The notes under the pieces were generated by a model. The model worked only from the letters and a program-made list of their open reading frames with translations, was not told where the DNA came from and searched no databases. DNA of 64,000 nt from Pseudomonas plecoglossicida NBRC 103162 = DSM 15088. GTDB taxonomy: Bacteria; Pseudomonadota; Gammaproteobacteria; Pseudomonadales; Pseudomonadaceae. Both the position numbers and the translations under genes were made by a program. The stretch lies in contig NZ_BBIV01000027.1 of NCBI RefSeq assembly GCF_000730665.1, positions 1 through 64,000 of the forward strand, given 5' to 3'. Within the stretch, counting starts at the first letter, position 1. Each line of letters begins with the position of its first letter. Positions 42,800-51,256 of the stretch are shown here, piece after piece.

Positions 42800-45700
42800 A
42801 TGTTCGAAGCGGCCAGGTTCGGCGACGAGATATCGCACACCAGCGCACTGGGGGGCTTCCTGATCGGAGCAGCCTTGGGGATAGCGCTGGTGGCCACGGT
42901 GGCCATCGCCACCTTCACCTGCGGGTTCGGCGTGGCCTTGCTGGCCGGCCTCGCGGCAGGCATCGGAGGCAGCTTGCTGACCGCTGCCGGAGAGGCGATA
43001 GGCAGTCTGTTTTCATCCCCCTCAGGGACGATCACGACTGCCTCACCCAACGTCTTCATCAACAGCCGCAAGGCCGCCCGCGTCGAGAAGAGCATCGGCG
43101 CCTGCGACAAGCACCCAGGGCCGGTGCAGATCGCCGAAGGCTCGACCAATGTCTTCATCAACAGCGTCGCGGCGGCGCGCAAGGGCGACAAGCTGACCTG
43201 TGGCGCGACCATTTCCGGCGGCTCGGGCAACGTCACCATCGGCGGCGGCACCTACCGCTACCTGCCGGTGGACGATGAAATCCCCAAGTGGCTGCGTACC
43301 ACCGTGGACGTGCTGATGGCCGTCGCTGGCGCCGCAGGCGGTATCGCCCAGCTGATCAAGGCCGGCACCCAGGCCGGCATGAAAGCGGTGATGCCCTGCG
43401 CCCTGAAATTCACCGCAGGCTTCGTCGCCGGCGAAGTCGCCAGCCGCTACGTGGTCGAACCGGTGGCGCGCAGGGCCATTGGCGGCCTGGTCGGCAACCC
43501 GGTCGACCTGACCACTGGCCGCAAAGTAATTCCCGATGAGATCGACTTCAGCCTGCCGGGCCTGATGCCCATCGAGTGGTCGCGCTTCTATGCCAGCGAC
43601 CTCAGCGTCGACAGCGTGCTCGGCCGTGGCTGGGTATTGCCCTGGGAGCAGAGCCTGCGTCGCAACGGTAGTTTCATCTACCTCACCGACAACCAGGGCC
43701 GCGAAGTGCCGTTCGTGACCCTGCAGCCGGGCGAGCGCATCTACAACCCGCACGAGCAGGTGTACCTGGTCTGTACCGAGGGTGGCCATTACCTCCTGCA
43801 GACGCTCGACAACCTGTTCTTCTACTTCGGCGAAGTGCCGGACACCAACACCAGCGTGCCGCTGCAACGCCTCGAGAACGCCCTTGGCCATTTCCTGCAT
43901 TTCACCCGCACCCCAGACGGCACGCTGACCGACATCAGCGCCACCGGCGGTACCCGCGTGCACCTGCACTACGACAACCCGCTGGGCCGCCTCACCGACA
44001 TCAAGCGAGTGGTGAACAACCAGCCGGTGGAAACGCTCACCCAGTACCGCTACGACGAGCACGGTCAACTCAGCGCCGTGGTCAACCGCAACGGCGACAC
44101 CGTGCGCAGCTTCAGCTACGCCGAAGGCCTGATGGTCACCCACAGCAACGCCCTGGGCCTGGGCTGCCACTACCGCTGGGAAACCCTCGGCAGTCAGCCA
44201 CGTGTGGTCGAGCACTGGACCAGCGACGGCGAGCACTATCACTTCCGCTACGACCTCGACGCCCGCACCAGCTGGGCCACCGATGTGCTCGGCCGTGAAC
44301 TGGAAGTGCAGTACGACGTCGACCACCGTGTGATCGTCAGCCGCGACTACGGCGGTGAGCGTTATGCCATCGAGCTGGACGACAACGGCAACATGGTCGG
44401 CCTCGACCTGCCGGACGGCAACCGCCTGCAGTTCCAGTACGACGAATTCGCCCGCCTGCTCGCAGAAATCGACCCGCTGGGGCGCACCATCGCCTACGAG
44501 TACCACCACCTGACCACGCTGGTGACCAAGGTCAGCTACCCCGACGGTGCCACCTGGCAGGCGCGCTACGACGACCAGGGCAACCTGCTCGCCGAAACCG
44601 ACGCCCTGGGCCACCTGACCGAGTACCTGAACGGCGAAGATGGCCTGCCGCACACCATCATCGATGCGACCTACAAGTCCAAGTACCTGTGGTGGAACAC
44701 CCTGGCGCAGGTCGAGCGCTATCAGGACTGTTCGGGCAAAAGCACCTATTACCGCTACGACGACCGCCACCAGCTGGTGGCCGTGACTGATGCGCTGAAC
44801 CAGACCACCACCCTGGAGCGCAAGCCCGACGGGGAAGTGCTGCGCATCCATCATCCGGATGGCAGCTCGGAAAGTTTCACCTACAACGTCTACGGCCAGG
44901 TCATCAGCCACAGCGACGGCAAGGGCCAGACCACCTGCCTGCTGCGCACGGCACGCGGGTTGCCGAGCAGCCGCGAGGATGCCAAGGGCCAGCGCATTCG
45001 CTACGAGTACGACAAGGCCATTCGCCTGACGGCACTGGTGAACGAAAACAACGCCACCTACAGCTTTGCCTACGATGCGTCGGACCGACTGACGGAAGAG
45101 GTGAGGGTGGATAACCTCACGCGGCGTTTCACTTACAGCGTCGGTGGCCACCTTACCCGGCTGGATGAGATCGGCTATGGCGAGCGGGGAGAGCGCCCGG
45201 AGCGGCATACCCTGTTCGAGCGCGATCCCATCGGGCGCTTGGTCGCCAAGCTCAACCGCGATGCCCGGCAGGAGTTTGTGTACGACGACGGTGACCGGTT
45301 GCTGAGCATCGAGCGGCAGCCGAGCGGTATCGGTAAGCAACTGGGCGTCTCCGCAGAAAAGCTGGAGTACGCCTACGATTTGCTGGGCCGTCTGACCCAG
45401 GAAATCACCCCCAGCGGCACCCTTGGCTATGAGTACGACCCACTCAGCAACTTGACCACGCTGACCCTGCCGGACGGGCGCAAGGTCAACCACCTGTATT
45501 ACGGCAGCGGCCACCTGCACCAGTTGAACCTGGATGGCCAGGTGATCAGCGACATGGAACGCGATGACCTGCACCGCGAGGTGTACCGGACGCAGGGCAA
45601 ACTGACTAGTTGCTTCGGCTATGACGCCATGGGACGCAAGGCCTGGCAGTTCGCATCGACATTACCCGCCGAGAAACTCTCCCAGGTGCACAACGCGGGT

Positions 45701-47026
45701 ATCCACACCTCATTGCTGGTGGAGCATGCCTATAACCCAATTCACCGCCGTTACCAGTACGACCCGGCCGGTGAGCTGGTGCGTACTCTCGACAAGTTGC
45801 GGGGCGAGATCAAGTACCAGTACGAAGCCAACGGGCAGTTGCACAGCCGAGATACCGGCTCGCTGATTGGCAGCGAAGAGTTCCGGTATGACGCGGCGGC
45901 CAACCGCCTGAACTTCAATGCGCGGCAGTTTGACAAGGTCAAGGACAACCGCATCCAGCAGTGGCGGGATCAGGAGTACCGCTATGACCCGTGGGGCAAC
46001 CTGATCGAGAAGCGCTCGGGGCATAGCAGGCTGCAGAACTTTAGCTATGACTGCGAGAACCGGCTGGTGCGTGCCGAGACGCTGGTCAATGGCAAGCTGG
46101 AGAGTACCGGGGAGTATCGGTACGACAGCCTCGGGCGGCGGGTTGCCAAGCACGCGGAAATCAATGGCGAGGTCGAGCAGAAGCGCTTCCTTTGGCAAGG
46201 GCTGCGGATGCTGCGTGAGGAAACGCCAGGGCAAAGCATCGTGTACCTGTATGAGCCGGGCAGCTATGCGCCGTTGGCACGCATAGACCAAGAGGAGGGT
46301 GAAGAGAAGAAGGTCTACTACTTCCATACCGATCAGATCGGTACACCGCTGGAGCTGACGGACAGTCAGGGGGAGATTGTTTGGCAGGCGACCTATCGCT
46401 CTTGGGGTTCGATCGAGCATCTGGCCGTAAACGAAATCGAGCAAAATCTACGATTGCAGGGCCAATACTTAGATAGCGAATCACGGCTGCACTACAACAC
46501 GTTCCGCTACTACGATCCCGAAGTAGGTCGCTTCACTACTCAAGACCCAATCGGTATAGAAGGTGGGTTCAATCTCTATCGTTACGTTCCAAATCCGACA
46601 GGCTGGGTGGACCCATGGGGCTGGGCTTGTAATAAGCCTGGTGGATATAAAGCTGGTGATGTCGATGTACACGGTAACCTATCGCCACAAGTGAACAGGG
46701 CTATCGGTAATAAGAATATTGCCGCAGATGATTTTGTCCAGTCCCACCACTTTATCCAACATGAGTGGGCCAAGCTTAACGTAAAAGGATACAAGAGGAA
46801 TAGCGCGCCAGCCATTTTGCTAAAGAGTAGCTCGGGTGAACCACATGCTATGATTTCTGCCATGCAACGGTCGAGGCGTAGCGCATCTGGGTTTGGCGGG
46901 ACATTGCGCGACGAATTCAATGTTGCGTACAAGGAAATGATTGACGCCGGGGTTAGTCCTGGCGCTGCAAAACGTGCAGCAAGTAGATCTTATAAATACT
47001 ATGAGGCTTTGGGAGCGTTTAATTAA
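42800..47026 (+). CDS. PAAR-Rhs polymorphic toxin of the T6SS
   Basis: This 1408-residue effector starts with hydrophobic segments (about residues 20-66) that the Eag chaperone should bind, then a PAAR tip domain (about 77-155) and a second hydrophobic stretch (about 166-215). The PV-x3-TG motif NPVDLTTGRK (about 232-241) marks the start of the Rhs cage. Many YD repeats follow, and the core closes with DPIGIEGGFNLYRYVPNPTG and WVDPWGW (about 1249-1275), where Rhs proteins cleave themselves. The last 133 residues are a separate toxin domain. CAGGAG precedes the ATG. The TAA stop overlaps the ATG of the immunity gene. Confidence 0.94.
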   Translation: MFEAARFGDEISHTSALGGFLIGAALGIALVATVAIATFTCGFGVALLAGLAAGIGGSLLTAAGEAIGSLFSSPSGTITTASPNVFINSRKAARVEKSIGACDKHPGPVQIAEGSTNVFINSVAAARKGDKLTCGATISGGSGNVTIGGGTYRYLPVDDEIPKWLRTTVDVLMAVAGAAGGIAQLIKAGTQAGMKAVMPCALKFTAGFVAGEVASRYVVEPVARRAIGGLVGNPVDLTTGRKVIPDEIDFSLPGLMPIEWSRFYASDLSVDSVLGRGWVLPWEQSLRRNGSFIYLTDNQGREVPFVTLQPGERIYNPHEQVYLVCTEGGHYLLQTLDNLFFYFGEVPDTNTSVPLQRLENALGHFLHFTRTPDGTLTDISATGGTRVHLHYDNPLGRLTDIKRVVNNQPVETLTQYRYDEHGQLSAVVNRNGDTVRSFSYAEGLMVTHSNALGLGCHYRWETLGSQPRVVEHWTSDGEHYHFRYDLDARTSWATDVLGRELEVQYDVDHRVIVSRDYGGERYAIELDDNGNMVGLDLPDGNRLQFQYDEFARLLAEIDPLGRTIAYEYHHLTTLVTKVSYPDGATWQARYDDQGNLLAETDALGHLTEYLNGEDGLPHTIIDATYKSKYLWWNTLAQVERYQDCSGKSTYYRYDDRHQLVAVTDALNQTTTLERKPDGEVLRIHHPDGSSESFTYNVYGQVISHSDGKGQTTCLLRTARGLPSSREDAKGQRIRYEYDKAIRLTALVNENNATYSFAYDASDRLTEEVRVDNLTRRFTYSVGGHLTRLDEIGYGERGERPERHTLFERDPIGRLVAKLNRDARQEFVYDDGDRLLSIERQPSGIGKQLGVSAEKLEYAYDLLGRLTQEITPSGTLGYEYDPLSNLTTLTLPDGRKVNHLYYGSGHLHQLNLDGQVISDMERDDLHREVYRTQGKLTSCFGYDAMGRKAWQFASTLPAEKLSQVHNAGIHTSLLVEHAYNPIHRRYQYDPAGELVRTLDKLRGEIKYQYEANGQLHSRDTGSLIGSEEFRYDAAANRLNFNARQFDKVKDNRIQQWRDQEYRYDPWGNLIEKRSGHSRLQNFSYDCENRLVRAETLVNGKLESTGEYRYDSLGRRVAKHAEINGEVEQKRFLWQGLRMLREETPGQSIVYLYEPGSYAPLARIDQEEGEEKKVYYFHTDQIGTPLELTDSQGEIVWQATYRSWGSIEHLAVNEIEQNLRLQGQYLDSESRLHYNTFRYYDPEVGRFTTQDPIGIEGGFNLYRYVPNPTGWVDPWGWACNKPGGYKAGDVDVHGNLSPQVNRAIGNKNIAADDFVQSHHFIQHEWAKLNVKGYKRNSAPAILLKSSSGEPHAMISAMQRSRRSASGFGGTLRDEFNVAYKEMIDAGVSPGAAKRAASRSYKYYEALGAFN
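46622..47023 (+). other. Rhs C-terminal toxin domain, HNH-like
   Basis: This stretch encodes residues 1275-1408 of the Rhs protein. It contains SHHFIQHEW, with His1316, His1317 and His1321, and a later His1349 in EPHAMISAMQ. The SHH triplet is the hallmark of Tox-SHH nucleases of the HNH/Endo VII superfamily, so DNA cleavage is likely. Base and codon use shift here to AT-rich codons (GGA, TAT, AAA, GTA) compared with the GC-rich Rhs core, showing that this tip was swapped in by recombination. Confidence 0.65.
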
Positions 47027-47619
47027 TGGTGATTTATACTGAGCGTCGTGGCGCTGCTTCTGATAAAGATATTGAGGCTTTAAGTAAACGTCTTGGCCTT
47101 TCTAATGGCTCATGGGTGGTTGGTTTCTGGAAAGCAAGTGACGGAGCGCTCCTGAATGATCAGGTTGTAATTTATTCAGTGGGGGATATCGAGGAGCGTA
47201 ATAGTACATTTGAAATCGATAAAAATTTTAAAGGTAAGATTGCTGTCGGAGACGACTCTGGTGGCAGAATGATATTGATCGATAAAAGCGGAGTGCCTGG
47301 GTTTTGGCTGGTGGATTCAGGTAGTGTTTCACTAGACGAATTTGATAAATTCGAATCGCTTGAAAAGCTTTTAGATTTTATAGAAGAGGATGAGGAGGGT
47401 GATTTAGGGACGGGTGTAGGTGATATCATCACCATAGGAGGTTGCAAGCCAAGTCTCGAAGAGATTGTTGGTATAAAGAAATCGTTGGGAATTGACTCTT
47501 CGGTGGTGTATTTAAAAAAAATATTAGCTGAACCGGGGGAGGTCATCATGAAAGCTGTTTATGCGCAGAAATATAGGGATTCGCTGCTAAAGTATTCGCA
47601 TATTATTCGGTTTAAGTAA
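47026..47619 (+). CDS. SUKH-like immunity protein
   Basis: The 197-residue product is encoded by AT-rich DNA that begins at the last base of the rhs stop codon (TAATG), the usual position of a cognate immunity gene. Its pattern resembles the SUKH (SMI1/KNR4) immunity superfamily: an N-terminal helix ASDKDIEALSKRLG, then IYSVGDIEERN, the core IAVGDDSGGRMILID and the tail FESLEKLLDFIEE. An extra 50-residue C-terminal part (from GGCKPSLEEI) is not typical. It probably binds and blocks the Rhs toxin in the cytoplasm. There is no signal peptide, consistent with a cytoplasmic nuclease target. Confidence 0.75.
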   Translation: MVIYTERRGAASDKDIEALSKRLGLSNGSWVVGFWKASDGALLNDQVVIYSVGDIEERNSTFEIDKNFKGKIAVGDDSGGRMILIDKSGVPGFWLVDSGSVSLDEFDKFESLEKLLDFIEEDEEGDLGTGVGDIITIGGCKPSLEEIVGIKKSLGIDSSVVYLKKILAEPGEVIMKAVYAQKYRDSLLKYSHIIRFK

Positions 47620-47812
47620 GTTCGTCATTGTTTGAATTTTGTAAATATGCGCTCTTTTAAAATTTGCTATTTCAGGCGCGCCTTATTGCTGGTTGTGCTA
47701 TCAGAAAGGTACGTTTTTGAGCTGAAGTAACATTCCTTGTACTTGCTAGTCGTAATTGCGTTCCTATCAGCCGCGGGGGGCACAATGAGTAGGATTTAGG
47801 CATTGACTACGC
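47620..47812. other. AT-rich gap between immunity gene and IS
   Basis: No gene, RNA or repeat is recognisable. Base composition is like that of the immunity gene, so it is probably foreign DNA delivered with the toxin module. Confidence 0.5.
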
Positions 47813-47834
47813 TTAGGGAAACTCCGATCAACTT
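47813..47834 (+). repeat. Left terminal inverted repeat of the IS
   Basis: TTAGGGAAACTCCGATCAAC pairs with the right end with four mismatches in 22 bases. Confidence 0.75.
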
Positions 47835-47941
47835 GCCGCAACCGCGCGGCAAGTTGAAAATATCGTGGCGTTCGGCGCTATATTCTCGTGAAACGTCTCG
47901 TGCGCACCGCCTTGTCGGGCTTTTCAGCCCATTTCTCCGTG

Positions 47942-48923
47942 TTAAACGCGCAACTCGCCCATACCCATCAGCTGTTTTCGAACCATCCACAGATTTGACA
48001 GGGCGAACAGCGTGGTCAGTTGAGCGGTGTTTTTCATCAGCCCACGAAAGCGCACTTTCACATAACCGAACTGGCGCTTGATCACTCGAAAAGGATGCTC
48101 AACCTTGGCACGCGTCTGGGCTTTGCAATACTCGATTTTGCGCTTGGCTCTTGTAGAGCATGCTGCGTTTATTGAGCCTGGAATAAGTGCTGCGCCGCGC
48201 GGCGATCTGCCAGATCACCTCACGATTTTCATGCTCATCACGCTTCTCGACACCGGTGTACCCCGCGTCGGCATACACCGCGCTTTCATCACCGTGCAAC
48301 AGCAGCGCAACTTGGGTGACGTCGGCCACATTCGCCGCCGTGCCGTGAACGTGGTGAACCAGCCCCGACTCAACGTCAGCACCGATATGCGCCTTCATCC
48401 CAAAGAAGTATTGGTTCCCTTTCTTCGTTTGGTGCATCTCTGGATCACGCTTGCCGTCTTCGTTCTTGGTCGAGCTGGGCGCATGGATAATCGTCGCATC
48501 GACAATGGTGCCCTGACGCAGAGAGAGGTCTTTTTCCTGCAAATAACCATTGATGACCGCAAGGATCGACGGTGCCAACTTATGCTTTTCTAGTAAATGC
48601 CGGAAATTCATGATCGTGGTGTCTTCAGGAATCGGCGCGCTCAGGGTCAAATGGGCGAACTGGCGTATGGGCGTGATTTCATACAGTGCTTCTTCCATGG
48701 CCGGGTCGCTCAGCGAAAACCAGTTCTGCAACAGGTGAATACGCAGCATGGTTTCCAACGGATACGGTTTGCGGCCACCGCCGGCCTTTGGGTAATACGG
48801 CTCGATCAACGTCAGCAAGCCGCTCCAGGGCACGACCTGATCCATCTCGGCAAGGAATCGTTCGCGGCGGGTTTGCTTGCGTTTGCCGGCGTATTCGAAG
48901 TCGGAAAAGCTCATCTGGCTCAT
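47942..48923 (-). pseudogene. Frameshifted IS5-family transposase
   Basis: The first 258 or so codons (MSQMSFSDFEYAGKRKQTRR onward) read as an IS5 transposase with the DDE elements IVDATIIHAP, VYADAGYTGVEKR and the N-terminal DUF772-like part LLQNWFSLSDPAMEEALYE. Near 48149 one extra base turns the frame after MLYK into an unrelated short tail. In the shifted frame the normal end continues: AKRKIEYCKAQTRAKVEHPF and then VIKRQFGYVKVRFRGLMKNT, ending with TAA at 47942. IS5-group transposases are normally one frame, so this is a disabling insertion and not programmed slippage. Confidence 0.88.
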
Positions 48924-48969
48924 GGGCGGCTCGGGTCAGGTGGTGAAGGTGTATTTCACCACGGCGGAA

Positions 48970-48991
48970 GACTTGTTCGGAGATTCCCTAA
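48970..48991 (-). repeat. Right terminal inverted repeat of the IS
   Basis: Reverse complement of the left end, TTAGGGAATCTCCGAACAAG, located just upstream of the transposase start. Confidence 0.75.
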
Positions 48992-49141
48992 CTCTCTCGC
49001 GACAGCCGCGGTGTACAAGCTGTGAACCCGCTACCACCCAACCTGCCTTTTGGCTTGTGTCAGGCAGGTGGCTCATTTAATCTCCGCCCCTCTGGCCACC
49101 GCAAGGCCAGTCATCCACGGAAGAAACAGACAGGAGTCGTC

Positions 49142-49573
49142 ATGGAAACTACCCCGCAAACCGAAGCTCGCTCTACCCACCTCAAGCCGAAATGGCAGGA
49201 GCGTTTCGCCTTCTTCGACCAGCACGGTGGCCCAGCCGCCGCGGCCTACAAAGCTGCATTCCGCGCCTTGCCGTTGGGCAAGAAGCTGCTGATCAACTTC
49301 AATGTCATCGCCTTCTTCTTCGGCCCGATCTACTGGTTTGTGCTGGGGCTGTGGAAAAAGAACCTGGTGATGCTGGGGATCATCGTGGCTGTTGGCGTGC
49401 TGGAAGCGGTCTACGAGGCAGCGACCGGTAATGTGGTGCCTCGCGCACTGGACAACGGTATCAGCATGGCCTTCGCATTCGTGTATGCCAACCTGACCAA
49501 CTATGCCTATTACCTGAAGCAGGGTAAGGGGCAACAGGGTTGGAACCCGTTCGAGGGGCACCGGGCCATCTGA
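49142..49573 (+). CDS. DUF2628 membrane protein
   Basis: This 143-residue protein has a basic N-terminal part (KWQERFAFFDQHG) and two to three membrane helices, one at about residues 51-70 starting NVIAFFFGPIYWF, one at about 75-95, and a possible third at about 105-122. The pattern matches the DUF2628 family of unknown function. I chose the ATG at 49142, preceded by CAGGAGTCGTC; upstream in-frame starts add residues encoded by spacer DNA next to the IS. Confidence 0.82.
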   Translation: METTPQTEARSTHLKPKWQERFAFFDQHGGPAAAAYKAAFRALPLGKKLLINFNVIAFFFGPIYWFVLGLWKKNLVMLGIIVAVGVLEAVYEAATGNVVPRALDNGISMAFAFVYANLTNYAYYLKQGKGQQGWNPFEGHRAI

Positions 49574-49586
49574 GTCTAGAGGCCCA

Positions 49587-49614
49587 GTGGGCGCCGGCTT
49601 GCCGGCGATAGGGC
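49587..49614 (+). repeat. REP element between DUF2628 and batD
   Basis: GTGGGCGCCGGCTTGCCGGCG followed by ATAGGGC is a REP core with one changed base, sited between convergent genes. Confidence 0.7.
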
Positions 49615-49630
49615 CCGAACGGACAGCCCA

Positions 49631-51256
49631 TCACTTCGGATAAAGCGGCGGCAAGCTCCCACTCTCGCCCGCCGGCAACAACACCTGCTCCGCTGGCGGA
49701 ATAGTCCCGATCGCCCGCCACAGATCCTCACCCTGCCAATACTGCCCGCTCTCGCTGTACAACGCCCCGTTCAACCCATCCAGCGCATCCGACAACGGCA
49801 CGAAGCGCGCCGCCATCTCGGCCAGGGTCTCCGGCTGCTGCCGCGCCCAGGCATCCAGCGCCTGGCGGGTGGCCTGTGGGTCGTTGGCCAGGCAGGCACG
49901 CTTGAGGTCGTCCAGCAAGGTGCGCGGGCTCGGGCCGTTTTGCGCGGCGCGCAGGATGGCCGGTTGCGAACGGGCACGCCACCACAGGGTGAAGCCGAGC
50001 ACCGTGGTCAGGGCAAAGACCAGCGTGGCGAGCTGCCAGGGCCACAGCCGGGTGCTGCCGCCGCTGGCCTCGCCGGCCGGGGTGTCGGCGCTCAATGCCG
50101 GGTTGTCCTGCACATCCAGAGTGCGTGCGGGCAGGCTGCTGTGCTCCATGTGGTCTTCACGGGTGTTCCACCAGGTGACCTCCAGCGCCGGCAGGGCCAG
50201 TTCGCCGTTATGGGTCGGCACCAGTGCTTCGCGTTCCTCGCGGTTGGCGGTCATGCCGCGTTCGCTGATCTCGTTGCGCAGCAGCGGTTGGTCCGGATAG
50301 CGGCGCAGGCCGACGATCTCGGTGGCTGGCAGTTGCGGCAGCTGGGTGCTCGACAGCCCTTCGGCACGCAGGGTGATGCTGCGGGTCAGGGAGTCGCCGA
50401 TCTGCGTCTGCTGTTTGCCCGGGTCCGGGTTCCAGTGTTCTTCCAGGCTCAAGCTGCGGGCAGGCAGCCAGGGTGTGTCGGCCGGCCAGGTGGCGGGAAT
50501 GGGGCGCACTGCCAGGTGCAACGGCAATGAACTGACCTGGACTTGACGGCCCGCCCGCGCAGTGCCGCCGGACGCTGGCGCATTGTCGGCAGCGGTGGCG
50601 GTGAAGGTGAGGGGTGGGATGTCCACGGCGCCGCTTTGCTGCGGGTAGAGCGCATAGCGCGTTTCGATCACGCCGTGGCGCACGCCCTCGATTTCCTTTT
50701 CGTAGGTGCGTGATTCGCCCAGCGGTTCGACCTTGACGTTTTCCAGCTGCAGTGGGCTCAGGCTGCTGTCGTCGTACAGCGACACCGAATGGTAGATGCG
50801 CAGGGTCAGCACGGCCTGGGCCTGGACATACACCTCGGTGCTGTCGAGGGTCGCTTCCACGAACACCTGGGACGCCGCGCCCTGGCGGTTGGCGTCGGCC
50901 TGCATCACCTGCAACTCGATGGGCTGGCTGCGCGACTGGCCCAGTTGCAACTCTGGGATGCGCAGGCTGCCGCTGCGCCGGGGCAGCAGGGTGATGATCC
51001 AGCGGGTGCTGGCGCGGGTCTCGCCGTCGAGGGTGTGCAGGCTGTTGAGCTGGCGTGTGCCGCGCACTTCGAAGTCGCCTTCCAGCGCGTGCAGGTCGGG
51101 TTTGCCGAACTGGGTGACGTCCTGGCTTTCCAGGGTCAGTTCCAGGGTTTCGCCGGCTTCCAGGCGGGCGCGGTCGACGCTGGCCTGCAGGGTCGGTTCG
51201 GCCTGGGCGAGCAGGGCCCACAGCAGGCCGAGTATCAAGACGCCGAGGCGACTCAT
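49631..51256 (-). CDS. batD: BatD-like protein
   Basis: This 541-residue protein has a signal peptide (about residues 1-19, ending LLAQAEP), a long beta-rich periplasmic region (TLQASVDRARLEAGETLEL and similar repeats, the BatD domain), and one membrane helix near residues 405-425 followed by a short cytoplasmic tail. BatD proteins belong to the aerotolerance (Bat) system with MoxR and vWA partners, which probably acts as an envelope chaperone assembly. Its ATG overlaps the BatB stop (ATGA). It is the last gene of the operon. Confidence 0.9.
   Translation of the reverse strand: MSRLGVLILGLLWALLAQAEPTLQASVDRARLEAGETLELTLESQDVTQFGKPDLHALEGDFEVRGTRQLNSLHTLDGETRASTRWIITLLPRRSGSLRIPELQLGQSRSQPIELQVMQADANRQGAASQVFVEATLDSTEVYVQAQAVLTLRIYHSVSLYDDSSLSPLQLENVKVEPLGESRTYEKEIEGVRHGVIETRYALYPQQSGAVDIPPLTFTATAADNAPASGGTARAGRQVQVSSLPLHLAVRPIPATWPADTPWLPARSLSLEEHWNPDPGKQQTQIGDSLTRSITLRAEGLSSTQLPQLPATEIVGLRRYPDQPLLRNEISERGMTANREEREALVPTHNGELALPALEVTWWNTREDHMEHSSLPARTLDVQDNPALSADTPAGEASGGSTRLWPWQLATLVFALTTVLGFTLWWRARSQPAILRAAQNGPSPRTLLDDLKRACLANDPQATRQALDAWARQQPETLAEMAARFVPLSDALDGLNGALYSESGQYWQGEDLWRAIGTIPPAEQVLLPAGESGSLPPLYPK

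Larger units (their letters stand above)
47813..48991 (-). mobile_element. IS5-family insertion sequence, about 1.18 kb
   Basis: Terminal inverted repeats of about 22 bases are seen at 47813-47834 (TTAGGGAAACTCCGATCAAC) and, reversed, at 48970-48991 (TTAGGGAATCTCCGAACAAG); they agree at 18 of 22 positions. Between them lies one transposase gene on the minus strand. The size fits IS5-group elements. I see no convincing target duplication: the flanks are ACGC and CTCT. The transposase is frameshifted, so the copy is likely immobile unless helped in trans. Confidence 0.8.

Noticed and set aside
43043..45574. 843-codon minus-strand frame opposite rhs
   Set aside because: Shadow of the YD-repeat region; no start context or domain, and the Rhs frame is clearly coding.
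48099..48923. Programmed frameshift in the IS transposase
   Set aside because: IS5-group transposases are usually one frame, and there is no slippery A-run or stimulatory hairpin at the shift; an inactivating insertion is simpler.
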